Assembly: GCA_030762895.1 (NCBI GenBank)
Contig: CM061063.1
Location: forward strand, 74,645,836 to 74,709,835
Origin: Sophora flavescens
Taxonomy: Eukaryota > Streptophyta > Magnoliopsida > Fabales > Fabaceae
Reading direction: 5' to 3'
Length of the DNA stretch: 64,000 nucleotides
Below, piece after piece: positions 1-10,812 of this stretch. Below the pieces are notes generated by a model. That model was not told the origin of the DNA. It did no database searches and worked only from the letters and a program-made list of their open reading frames with translations. A program made the position numbers and the translations under genes. How positions within the stretch are numbered: position 1 is the first letter of the stretch; every line of letters starts with the position of its first letter.

Positions 1-1103
1 AGGGCAGTTCTGAGGAAGGATAATTGCCTAGACGCAATTGATGGTAGACCCTCAGATATCACTGATTAAAAGTGGAAAGAGATGGATGACAACGCTGTTG
101 CCAATTTGCACCTAACAATGACAGATTCAGTATTGTCAAGTATTGCAGAAAAGAAGACGGCAAAGGAGATCTGGGATACTTTTATTAATTGTACAAGGTC
201 AAATCTCTTCACACCAGAATATTCTTAAAGAGGAGGCTCTACTCTTCGAATGGGTAAATCCACGTCGGTGAAGAATCACATCAATACTCTAAATACGCTA
301 TTTGCTCAGCTCACAGCGTCATATTTCAAAATTGCAGAAAATGAACGTGCAGACCTTCTACTTCAGAGTTTACCAGATTCGTATGATCAAATCATCAACA
401 TCACAAATAATAATGTTGTTGATTCTCTACGCTTTGATGATGTTGCCGATGCAATTCTTGAAGAATAATCCAGACACAAGAATAAGGAAGACATGTCAGA
501 AAGTTCAAAGCAAGCAGAGGCGTTAATGGTGAAGAGAGGCAGATCAACGAAACGTGGCTCTAGTGGGAGTCAAAATCATGGTAGATCAAAATCTTGAAGA
601 AGGAAGAATCTTAAATGCTACAATTGTGGCATAAGAGGGCACATGAAGAAGGAGTGTTGGCATAACAAGAAGAATGGAGAGAAAGCTTCTAAAGCAGCAA
701 CATCTCAATGATGTGTTGCAAGTACCTCTGATGGAGAAATCCTATATAGCGAAGCAGCAAGCTGTTCTAAAGGCGGAAAACAACTCAATGATGTCTGGAT
801 AATGGATTCGGGTGCAACATGGCAGATGACTCTTGGAAGGATCTGTGTTCATGGGAAATGATCATGTCTTAAAAATTGCTGGAGTTGGTACTGTCAGATT
901 AAAGATGCATAATGGTGTTGTTCGCAAAATACAAGAGTACAACATGTGAAGGGATTGAAGAAAAACTTATTGTCCATTGGGCAATTGGATGACCTCAGGT
1001 GTAAGATCCATACTGAAAGTGGGGTCTTAAAAGTAGTGAAAGGCAATCTTGTGGTGATGAAAGCAAAGAAGATCACAAGTAATCTATATATGCTATTGGG
1101 AGA
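1..1103 (+). pseudogene. copia A gag and protease remnant
   Basis: Translating across frames gives a UBN2-type gag (for example AEKKTAKEIWDTF near 150-185). A zinc knuckle CYNCGIRGHMKKEC lies at about 616-660, spaced CX2CX4HX4C as in copia nucleocapsids. The protease motif WIMDSGAT follows near 795-820. A pre-integrase segment (KGLKKNLLSIGQLDDL) is at 949-1000. In-frame stops (for example near 67 and 226) and frameshifts interrupt it, so no polyprotein can be made. Confidence 0.85.
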
Positions 1104-2915
1104 TACATTGCAAGAGGAAGATACATTAGTTGCAGCAGCGACCCAAGAACAAACAACAATGATGTGGTAACGCAGACTAGGCCATATGTCAGAACGTGGC
1201 TTGAAAGTCCTTGCAGAATGCAATCTCCTGCCCGGGCTCAAGATGGTGAATTTACCTTTTCTGTGAGCACTGTGTGATGAAAGCAGCATAGTTTGAAGTT
1301 TGCCAGAATAACTATTGAAAGCAAACACATACTGGACTTGATCCATTCTGATGTGTGGGAATCACCGAAAATATCTCTAGGAGGAGCAAAATATTTTGTG
1401 TCATTCATTGATGACTATTCCAGAAGATTATGGGTGTACCCAATTAAGAAGAAGTCAGATGTGTTTCCAGTGTTCAAGGAACTCAAAGCACAAGTAGAGC
1501 TTGAAACTAGTAAGAGAATAAAGTGCTTGAGGAAAGACAATGGGGGAGAATATGTAGATGGTGATTTTCTGGCATTCTGCAAACAAGAGGGTATTACAAG
1601 GTAATTTACAGTTGCATATATACCTCAGCAGAATGGGGTAGCAGAGCAGATGAATAGAACTCTCCTAGATAGAACGAGAGCTACATTGAGAATAGTAGGG
1701 TATTACAAGGCAATTTACGTTTCAAAAGGCAGATGCATCAGTTGCAGCAACGAGCCAAGAAGAAACAACAATGATGTGGTATCGCTGACTAGGCAATATG
1801 TCGGAACGTGGCTTGAAAGTCCTTGCAGAACACAATCTCCTGCCCGGGCTCAAGATGGTGAATTTACCTTTCTGTGAGCACTGTGTGATCATCATAGATT
1901 GAAGTTTGCCAGAGTAACTACTAAAAGCAAACAAATACTGGACTTGATCCATTCTGATGTGTGGGAATCACCAGAAATATCTCTGGGAGGAGCAAAATAT
2001 TTTGTGTCATTCATTGATAACTATTCCAGAAGATTATGGGTGTACCCAATCAAGAAGAAGTCAAATGTGTTTCCGGTGTTCGAGGATCAAAGCACAAGTA
2101 GAGCTTGAAACTGGTAAGAGAATAAAATGCTTGAGGAAAGACAATGGGGGATAATATGTAGGTGGTGATTTTCTGGCATTCTGCAAACACGAGGGTATTA
2201 CAAGGAAATTTACAGTTGCATATATACCTCAACAGAATGGGGTAGCAGAGCAGATGAATAGAACTCTCCTAGATAGAACAAGAGAAACACTGAGAACAAC
2301 AGGGTATTACAAGGCAATTTACATTGCAAGAGGCAGATGCATCAGTTGCAGCAGCGAGCCAAGAAGAAACAACAATGATATGGTATCGCAGACTAGGGCA
2401 TGTGTCGGAACGTGGCTTGAAAGCCCTTGCAGAACGCAATCTCCTGCCCGTGCTCAAGATGGTGAATTTACCTTTCTGTGAGCACTGTGTAATGAGTAAG
2501 CAGCATACATTGAAGTTTGCCAGAGTAACTACTAAAAGCAAATAAATACTGGACTTGATCCATTCTGATGTGTGGGAATCACCGGAAATATCTCTGGGAG
2601 AAGCAAAATATTTTATGTCATTCATTGATGACTATTCCAGAAGATTATGGGTGTGCCCAATCAAGAAGAAGTCAGATGTGTTTCCAGTGTTCAAGGAATT
2701 CAAAGCACAAGTAGAGCTTGAAACTAGTAAGAGAATAAAGTGCTAGAGGAAATACAATGGGGGAGAATATGTAGATGCTGATTTTCTGGTATTCTGCAAA
2801 CAAAAAGGGTATTACAAGGCAATTTACAGTTGTATATACACCTCAGCAGAATGGGGTAGCAAAGCGGATGAATAGAACTCTCCTAGATAGAACAAGAGCT
2901 ACGCTGAGAACAGCA
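1104..2915 (+). repeat. Tandem triplication of the copia A pre-integrase/integrase segment
   Basis: Three copies of a segment of about 600 bp lie head to tail, starting near 1104, 1713 and 2317. Each carries the HHCC-type zinc region (RRLGHVSERGLKALAE in copy 3) and the integrase start (HSDVWESPEISLGGAKYF), up to the NGVAEQMNRTLLDRTR region. Only the third copy continues into the rest of integrase. At both internal junctions (about 1698 and 2300) the sequence GGGTATTACAAGGCAATTTA appears. It also occurs inside the unit (about 2192 and 2808), so it looks like a templated filler. The copies differ from each other by scattered substitutions and each has its own stops. Confidence 0.85.
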
Positions 2916-4975
2916 GGAGTGGCCAAATCTTTCTGGGCAGAAGCAGTTAAAACCGCTTGTTATGTGATAAATCGATCGCCATCAATGACGATTGGTTTGA
3001 AGACACCAATGGAGACGTGGAAAGTAAATTCAGCTGATTATTCTTCTCTACATGTGTTCGAATGTCCTGTGTACATGATACAACTCCCAAGAAAGAACAA
3101 AGATGGATCCAAAATCCAGGAAATGTATATTTCTTGTGCTATGCTGACAACGTCAAGGGGTATTGCTTGTGGGACCCCACTGTCCGCAAGGTTGTTGTTA
3201 GTAGGGATGTAGTCTTTGCAGAAAAATGAGCTGAAAAATGGTAGCACTACAAAAAAGACTACTACGATCCAGATAGATGAGAAGTCTGGAGAAAATGATT
3301 CTTCTGAGGCAGAACTAGTGCATGAAGAACGAGTACCAGATGAGGCCAATGACACAGAAGTTCGGCGATCATCACGCCAAACAAGAACACCATCATGGCA
3401 CTTAGACTATGTTATGGCAAGCCATGATGCATATTGTCTTCTAACTGAATAAGGAGAACCATCAACCTTTCAGGAGGCTTTGAGCAGTTCAGATGTTTCT
3501 CAATGGATGACAACAATGCAGGAAGAGATGGAGGCCTCACATAGAAACAAAACATAGAAACTTGTTGAACTTCCAAAAGGTCGGAAAGCCATCGATAATA
3601 AATGGGTCTATAAGATCAAACGAGATGGCAATGATCAAGTGGAACGATATCATGCAAGATTGGTGGTCAAAAGATATGCTCAGAAAGAAGGTGTTGACTT
3701 CAACAAGATATTTTCTCCAGTTGTCAGACTTACTACTATCAGAGTAGTGTTGGCCATGTGTGCTACGTTTGATTTACATCTTGAACAGTTGGATGTAAAG
3801 ACTGCTTTTCTTCACGGAGAACTTGAAGAATAAATTTATATGCTCCAACCGGAAGGCTTTAAAGAATCAGGAAAATAAAACTTGGTTTGCAGGTTGACAA
3901 AATCTTTGTACGGTCTAAAGCAGGCACCCGGATGTTGGTACATGAGATTTGATTCTTTCATTATTTGCCTTAAATACAATAGACTGAGTTCAGACCATTG
4001 TACATACTACAAGAGGTTTGATAATAATGACTTTATCATTCTGCTGTTGTATGTGGATGACATGTTGGTGGTAGGCCCCAACAAAGATCGAGTCCAAGAA
4101 TTAAAGGCGCGGTTGACTAAGGATGCAAATTCATAGAGACAGAAAAGACATGAAGATTTGACTTTCTCAAAAGAATTATCTAAGGAATATCCTGCGGCGC
4201 TTCAACATGCAAGATTATAAGCTAATTTCTACCTCAATTCCTGTCAATTATAAATTATCCTCGGGTATGAGTCCTAGCAGTGAAGCAAAGAGGATCGAAA
4301 TGTCTCGAGTACCGTATGCATCGTCGGTGGGAAGCGTTATGTATGTCATGATATGTACAAGACCAGACATGGCGCAAGTAGTGGGAGCGGTTAGTCGATT
4401 TATGGCAAATCCTGGTAGAGAGCATTGGAATGTTGTCAAGAGGATCCTGAGATATATGAAAGGAAGCTCTGGTGTTGCATTATGTTTTGGAGGATCAGAA
4501 TTCATTGTCAGGGGTTATGTTAATTCAGATTTTGTAGGTGATCTCGATTAGAGAAAATCTACTACTGGCTATATGTTCACTCTTGTAGAAGGAGTGGTAA
4601 GATGGTTATCCAAGTTACAGACTGTTGTAGCCTTGTCTACTACAGAAGCCGAGTACATGGCAGCTACGCAAGCTTGCAAGGAAGCTATATGGATTCAAAG
4701 GTTAATGGAAGAACTCGGGCACAAGCAGCGGCAAATTACTGTGTATTGTGACAGTCAGAGTGTCTTGCACATTGCAAAGAATCCAGCCTTTCATTCTAGG
4801 ACAAAGCATATTGGTGTTCAATATCACTTTGTTTGAGAAGTAGTTGATGAAGGTAGTGTAGAGATGCATAAGATTCATATCAAAGACAACCTAGAAGATG
4901 TTATGACAAAGCCAATTAATACTGACAAGTTTATATGGTGTCGATCCTCCTATGGCCTATCAAAAACGTAAGCAA
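2775..4975 (+). pseudogene. copia A integrase end, reverse transcriptase and RNase H remnant
   Basis: After the third integrase copy comes the C-terminal integrase part (VAKSFWAEAVKTACYVINRS, about 2920-2980). Reverse transcriptase follows: LEQLDVKTAFLHGELEE near 3785-3830, KSLYGLKQAPGCWY near 3900-3945 and the catalytic LLLYVDDMLVVG near 4040-4075. RNase H follows, with STTEAEYMAATQACKEAIW near 4637-4695 and HSRTKHIGVQYHF near 4790-4830. Stops at 3832, 4134 and 4549 and several frame changes break the chain. The order RT then RNase H after integrase marks copia rather than gypsy. Confidence 0.9.
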
Positions 4976-5036
4976 CAAGGAATTGGTAAGGTAGAGATAT
5001 TTTAAAAGCTCACAAAAGCGGCTTTAAGTGGGAGAT

Positions 5037-5576
5037 TGTGAACAAGCAAAACCATTTTTGTCAAAGTCAAATAAAGTGGCTACATTATGCAACTTGTGTC
5101 AAGGAATGATTTTTGTGGTTTTATTTAATCAAGTTGCCAAATTCAATTTGGCTTTGGATTCAATCAAGTAGACTCCATGTGACCAACTTGCAAAGCAAGT
5201 TGTCATGCAAGTTGTCTCCATCCTTCTTCTATAAATAGAGCTATGCATATGATGAAGAGGAACAACAACAAGCATAAGAAAATTTGTTGAGTGAGTGAGA
5301 GAAAAAATTGAGAGAAAAAATTATAGTTTTTCCAACGAGGTTTCTCCTAGTGTGTATTATCAGATTTTCAAGAGAGGGTATTATTGTTCTCTCCTTGTAC
5401 TTAGAGAGAGGGGTCTTGTGATTTCTTCCACATAGTGAAATTCTTCTGATCTTGCTCGTGGTTTTTCCCCCTTATTTGTTGAGGGTTTTTCCACGTAAAT
5501 ATTGTGTATTCAGTTTCTCTTTCCTCATCTCTTATTTTAGCTGTGTGATATCATTGTATTACTCTGATACCTAACA
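5037..5576 (+). repeat. 3' LTR of copia A
   Basis: The LTR begins TGTGAACAAGC directly after the purine-rich tract AAGTGGGAGATT and ends CTAACA, giving a 540-bp TG...CA repeat. CTATAAATAGAGC at about 5230 looks like a TATA box placed as in copia LTRs. The partner LTR is upstream of the window, so the TSD (expected to match ATCAA at 5577-5581) cannot be checked here. Confidence 0.75.
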
Positions 5577-6588
5577 ATCAATGCATACAGCTAATTGAAA
5601 GGATTATTTATTAACTATCCAAATTATTAATAAACTTTGATATCTGTAAGGAATGTCTAACAAATACAGGTTCAAAACAGCCTTTGGAGTATCAATGGAA
5701 CCATATGGTCAGTACCGGGAGAGCAATGAGGAATGGAGTTGATTAAGCAGCCTTTTTGCTGGTCAAGAGTCTCATTAGAACTATCTGTGAGACTATCAGT
5801 GCAATGGGAATCTGGTATCAAGTCCAACAGCAACCACCATAAGTAAAAATTCAAGCATCTGATATGTCTAGCTCAGCCCAAGTCATGCTAGATGGTACAG
5901 GGTGCAAGTGCAACAGAAAAAAATTCTACAGATATTGCACTGCAATTTCCTTGAACAACTTAATGTGAAGAGGCTTCTCCCTCCTTGAAAGACTGTGGAC
6001 TGAAGGTTGAAGAAATTCACCTTTTACCCGGGTTGAAGAAATTACTTGATCATGACAAATTTTTGTGAAGGCTTCCAGCTATTGATGATGCGGCTGTCTC
6101 GGAACTTCCTGTGAAGGTTGAAACACATTGGTTCCTTCCTTAGCTCTATCTTTAAAATTGACCATTCATTTCTATATTATGTTATACCATCTGCTAGTAC
6201 ATGACAGCACTAAGCTAAGCTGTATAAATCATAGGCTACATCTAAGACAACTAAGTAATAATCATTACAATGACAACAATGAGAAAGTTAGCTTGTACTT
6301 TTAGACAAACCTACAGTGCAATGACATCATAAGCATGGCCTCCAAAGAAGTCACTAATTTGTATATAAAACCACTTTTTATAATATGATAGAATTCAACT
6401 AACCTACACCCCATAGACTAAATCTAAGATAACAAAGTAATAATAATTATAATTTCAACAATGAGAAAGTTTACTTCTATGAATAGACAAACCTTAAATA
6501 CAATGAGATGATAGGCATGGCCTACAAAGAAGTCTTTCCTTTTCTATTTAGTTAGTTATTCTTTATAAAGTTATAAGAACAAAGATTC
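5577..6588. other. Intergenic stretch without a recognisable gene
   Basis: AT-rich DNA between copia A and the hAT element. Short open frames (such as 5672-5854, minus) resemble nothing I recognise. Apart from the tandem duplication listed separately, I see no gene or RNA. Confidence 0.5.
6233..6530. repeat. Diverged tandem duplication, unit about 180 bp
   Basis: The segment around 6233-6350 (CTACATCTAAGACAACTAAG, then ACAATGAGAAAGTTAGCTT, then GGCATGGCCTACAAAGAAGT-like sequence) recurs at about 6411-6530 with substitutions. The two copies share order and spacing, so this is a local duplication rather than chance similarity. No coding content is evident. Confidence 0.65.
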
Positions 6589-7734
6589 CTGTCAACTAGG
6601 GCTGGACAAAATGAAAGACCCGACCGAGACCCGATAAAACAGAACAAGAAAAAGGCTGTACGGGCGGTTTCGGGTTGGCCTTCGGTTCTACGGTTCAGGG
6701 GATCAATTTCGTTTGGGTTTATGCGGGCGGGTGCGGGTGGAGCAATTTCATTTCGCCGGTACCCGGAACCGACGACCCACTACAAAGAAAGGTACTTGGG
6801 CTTCATTTTGGCCAGCCCATTAGTTCATTACTTCATTTCAAATTTTCAATTTCATTTCATAAATCATACGAACCCTACCTTTACCCTAGCGCCACTCTTC
6901 CTCTCTGGCTCTGGCTCTGGCTCTCTCGAGACTTCGACGTTCACGCAGGCAGAGCAGAGGCACACACTCTACCTCTTTCTCCTTTGATTTCGTCTGGCTC
7001 TCTCTCTATTTCGCCCTCAATCGTTCGTTCGTCTTTGGAGGTAAGGGTTTATGCTCTTGTGATTTCTTATTATAGACTTAGGGTTTCATTTTTGGACTTA
7101 GGGTTTTAGTTTCTTTCACCCTCAATCTCTCAATCTCACACTGTCACAGTGTCACACACTCTCGTTGGTCACCCTATATCTAACATGCATGTTCCATTTT
7201 TTCAATTTACATTGTTGTTACCGTAACCTACTCATCGTGGAGAACCTTTTGTTTTTTGGAAGGTTGGAGCAAGTAGCAACTGTGGTTTGTGGGAACTGTG
7301 GTTGAGTGTAGGATCTTAGGGAGTTAGGCTTTGTGCTTGAAAAGGTAAGCACTTGTGCGGTTTTTTTTTTTTTTGCTTAGGGTTTGTGATTTCGCATTTT
7401 TGGGTTTAGGGTTTTATTTTTTGGAATTAATTTTTGGCTAACAATTTTTTTTCTTTTGATGTAGGATACTATAAGGAACTAAGCTAGTGTTTATCTGATA
7501 ATCAAAGGTGAGTTTCTTATTCCCCTTGCTTATTTAACTTAGTCATACTTTAATTCCTATTGATTTGTCTGCTGAAAGTGACTAATATTGGTTAATATTA
7601 GAACCTGTGTTGATGATTGTCTAATGATAATGTTATTGGTTTATCAGGAACCTGTGTTGGTTAACTTAGTCTTGCTTTAATTCATATTGATTTTTCTGCT
7701 GAAAGTGTCTAATATTGGTTAATCCTGTTTTGGA

Positions 7735-7860
7735 ACACTAACCACACACACACACACACAAACAAACACTGTTTTGGAACACTAAACAAACACACACTGT
7801 TTTGGAACACTAAACACACAGTCACACACCTACACACACACACATACAGTTTTGGAACAT
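7735..7860. repeat. Minisatellite of TTTTGGAACACTAA plus CA runs
   Basis: The phrase TGTTTTGGAACACTAA occurs three times and a partial copy (AGTTTTGGAACATG) once, separated by (CA)n-rich stretches. It lies in the 5' untranslated or intron part of the hAT element, where copy-number polymorphism is plausible. Confidence 0.8.
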
Positions 7861-8399
7861 GTTATTTGTCTTCTAATCAGTATATGTATTATGTGCTATT
7901 GCGTGTGTTTGTATCCCTCTTTTCGTGTCTCTGTTTCCCTACTTTATGATTTTTTCCTGCTATTTGTCGATGATTCCCTCTTACTCATCTCTGGATTTTG
8001 TCTCTACTCCCCTCTTTAGTCTTTACTTATCTCTAATTCTCTCCATTAGGATTTATTAATTAGCTTAAGGGTAGAAATTAGGGAATTTAACACTCATTCA
8101 TGAGCCGTGAGGGAGTGCTGGCATTCAATTTGGAACAGCATCCAGAACTGAGATTGTGAGAAGAGTGCTGGTTTACAAGCAATAGCTAATGGGCATTGGG
8201 CAGGGGTGAGACTGTATACAGTCTATAAAATCTTTGAAAACTTGATAAACTATAAACTGATATACTATGAACTATAAACAGATAAATTATAAATAGATAA
8301 GATTCAAAACTTATAATTTATAAACTATAAACTCTATTAGACTTTATACACTTAATGTGGTTGGCAAATGTTGACCAAGACTTCTTCATTGTTTCAGCA

Positions 8400-10634
8400 A
8401 TGGAGCAGTCTAGTCACAACCTGCCTCATACATTAACTCCACAAATATCAACACAAATTGGAACTCAAGAGGCTGGAAATCCAACTACTTCTACACCAGC
8501 AGCAGAAGGTGGTATTGGATCTCAGCCTGCTGAACAGGCAGCAACTATAGTTGCAGCTACTGGAACTGAATCAAAACCTCCTCTCCCAAAGAAGAGGAAA
8601 CCAAATGCGAGTGGTCCTAGGAGAACTTCTGTTGCCTGGGATCACTTCATTAAATTACCTGATAATGAAGTAACAGAACCGACTGCACAATGTAAATACT
8701 GCAAGAAAAGATATTTATGTGACACAAAGTAACATGGCACCTCCAACATGCTTGCTCACTTGAAAACCTGTCCCAAGTATCCGAATGTTGTAGCTAATGA
8801 TCCCAGTCAAACAACCCTCACATTCACTAGTGGAGAGGGTAGTGGTTTAGTTTCTGCAAGCACAAGATTCAATGTTCAAGCTTGTAGAAAGGCACTGGCA
8901 CTATTTGTCACACTAGATGAACAACCTTTCAAGATTGTTGAGGGTGAGGGTTTCAAGTACCTTTGTAAATAGCTGCAGCCCCAATTCATTATCCCTTCAA
9001 GGCGTACAGTAGCTAGGGATTGTTTTCAGATGTATGTTGATGAAAAAGTGAGATTGAAAGCCCTCTTTAAATCAGATTGTACTAGGGTTGCACTTACAAC
9101 AGATTGTTGGACATCTATTCAAAACCTTAATTATATGACCCTGACTGCACACTTCATAGATAATGATTGGAAGTACTAGAAAAGAATAATAAGCTTTTCG
9201 TTAGTCCTCAATCACAAAGGTGACACCATAGGTAAGAAAGTTGAGGAAGTTATAAGGGATTGGGGACTTAGGCATGTGTCTACAATCACCGTTGATAATG
9301 CATCATCCAACGATGTGGTTGTAGTCTATTTGAAGAAGAGATTGAAGAATATTAATGGGTTAATGGGGGATGGGCACTTCTTTCATATGAGGTGTTGTGC
9401 TCATATTCTGAACCTTGTAGTCAATGATGGGTTAAAAGACATGCATACTTCTATTTCCAGCATTAGAAATGTTGTGAGATTTGTTAGATCCTCACCACAA
9501 AGGTCTGCGAAGTTTAAAGAGTGCATCGAATTCGCAAATATTGCATATAGAAAACTGGTATGTCTTGATGTTCCAACAAGGTGGAACTCGACATACCTAA
9601 TGCTAGATACTGCTGAAAAGTATCAAGCTGCCTTTGAGAAGCTTGAGGATGAAGATTCAAGCTATGTTGACTTCTTTGGACTTTATGGCCCCCCTACTTC
9701 TATTGATTGGGAGAATGTGCGCACCTTTGTCAACTTTTTGAAGATTTTTTATGAGGCAACTAGGGTTTTTTCTTCATCACAGCAAGTGAGTTTGCACATT
9801 GCATTCCACCAACTTGCCAACATTTTTTGTGAGCTTAAAAAAGCATGCAAAAACTTAAATACAATTTTGGCATCCATGGGTTTTGAAATGAAGGCAAAGT
9901 ATGATAAGTATTGGGGTGATGTGAAGAACATCAATCAACTGTTGTATTTTGGTGTCATTTTTGACCCCCGATACAAGTTGAGATATGTGGATTGGTCATT
10001 TAAAGACATGTATGAAGATCAACCTATCTTTGCAAATGAGTTGTCCTCTAGTTTAAAAGACAATCATTTTCAAATGTACACTTCGTACAATTTAGCATAT
10101 GAACAACAAAATAGGTCTCAACAGTCATCTGTCGGTCCATTAGAGGCTGTTTCCCCTGTTGAAACATCTATACTTGCTGAAATGCCATCACAAATGGCAA
10201 GGGCAGATGCTTTTAAACAACACTTGAGGGAGAAAGACTCCATTGATAAAAAAAATGAACTTGAGAGGTACCTAAGTGAGCCTTGTATTGATGAGGGTGA
10301 TAAGTTTGACATCCTTGTTTGGTGGAAACATAATTCTTCCCGGTACCCCATACTATCAACAATGGTTAGAGATGTTCTGGCCACACCAGTCTCTACAGTG
10401 GCTTCAGAGAGTGCATTCAGCACGCGGGGGGGGGGGGGGGGGGTGGGGTGGGGTTTAGAGACTTACAAAAGCTCCCTCAACCCTGAAATGGCAGAAGGAT
10501 TAATCTATGTTCAAAACTGGTTGAGGCCATCTATCTGCCAATTTAAGGACCTCAATCTTAATGAGGATTTTGAAGTATCTAAGCATATTGTAACAAGTAG
10601 CAATCTATTAACATTTTACTCTAAAATTCCTTAA
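8400..10634 (+). pseudogene. hAT-family (BED finger) transposase with three in-frame stops
   Basis: One frame spans the whole region. The ATG at 8400 follows a good splice acceptor (TTCATTGTTTCAG, ending 8397), implying a 5' UTR intron, so it is preferred to the upstream ATG at 8355. An N-terminal low-complexity part leads to a BED zinc finger: VAWDHFIKL, then CKYCKKRY, then HGTSNMLAHLKTC. The RNase-H-like core follows (LTTDCWTSIQNLNYM, ITVDNASSND, RCCAHILNLVV, CLDVPTRWNSTYLML). The C-terminal hAT dimerisation domain reads DILVWWKHNSSRYPILS and VASESAFST, then SSLNPEMAEGLIYVQNWLR. Stops at 8730 (inside the BED finger), 8970 and 9177 prevent a full product. An 18-G run (10426-10443) sits in the dimerisation domain. 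Confidence 0.93.
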
Positions 10635-10812
10635 TATGTGTGTCATTTTATATAGATTAAGTCATTTTTTCCTTTTGATGTATCATAGAATTTCAAGGAG
10701 GCTCACTGGGTTTTGGAGGGGCTGCTAGAACTCCTGGAACTGCTGGAACTACTTCTGGAACAGCTGCTGGAACTGTTGGAACAACTGCTGGATGTGGTCC
10801 ATCATCTTAGTC
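10635..10812 (+). other. Glycine/threonine-rich possible 3' exon of the hAT gene
   Basis: After the transposase stop, a possible splice acceptor (GATGTATCATAG, ending about 10688) precedes an open stretch. It reads FQGGSLGFGGAARTPGTAG, continues in Gly-Thr-Ala repeats, and stops at about 10810. Low-complexity C-terminal tails joined by a late intron occur in some plant hAT genes. No donor site is obvious, so this is a suggestion. Confidence 0.35.

Larger units (their letters stand above)
1..5576 (+). mobile_element. Ty1/copia LTR retrotransposon A, 5' end outside the window
   Basis: Broken reading frames follow copia order: gag with a CCHC knuckle, a DSGA protease, integrase, reverse transcriptase with YVDD, then RNase H. 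They are followed by a purine-rich tract and a 3' LTR that starts TG and ends CA. The window opens inside gag, so the 5' LTR and primer site are missing. Many stops and frameshifts make it non-functional. Protein similarity is to the Tnt1-type copia group. The integrase part is tandemly triplicated, which is not normal for the family. Confidence 0.93.

Noticed and set aside
5672..5854. 60-codon minus frame with an initial hydrophobic stretch
   Set aside because: Isolated, no cysteine pattern or homologue recognised. Treated as chance.
6675..7109. 144-codon frame near the left end of the hAT element
   Set aside because: It covers the TIR-proximal GC-rich region and CT-rich 5' UTR; no domain, and it lies upstream of the real transposase start.
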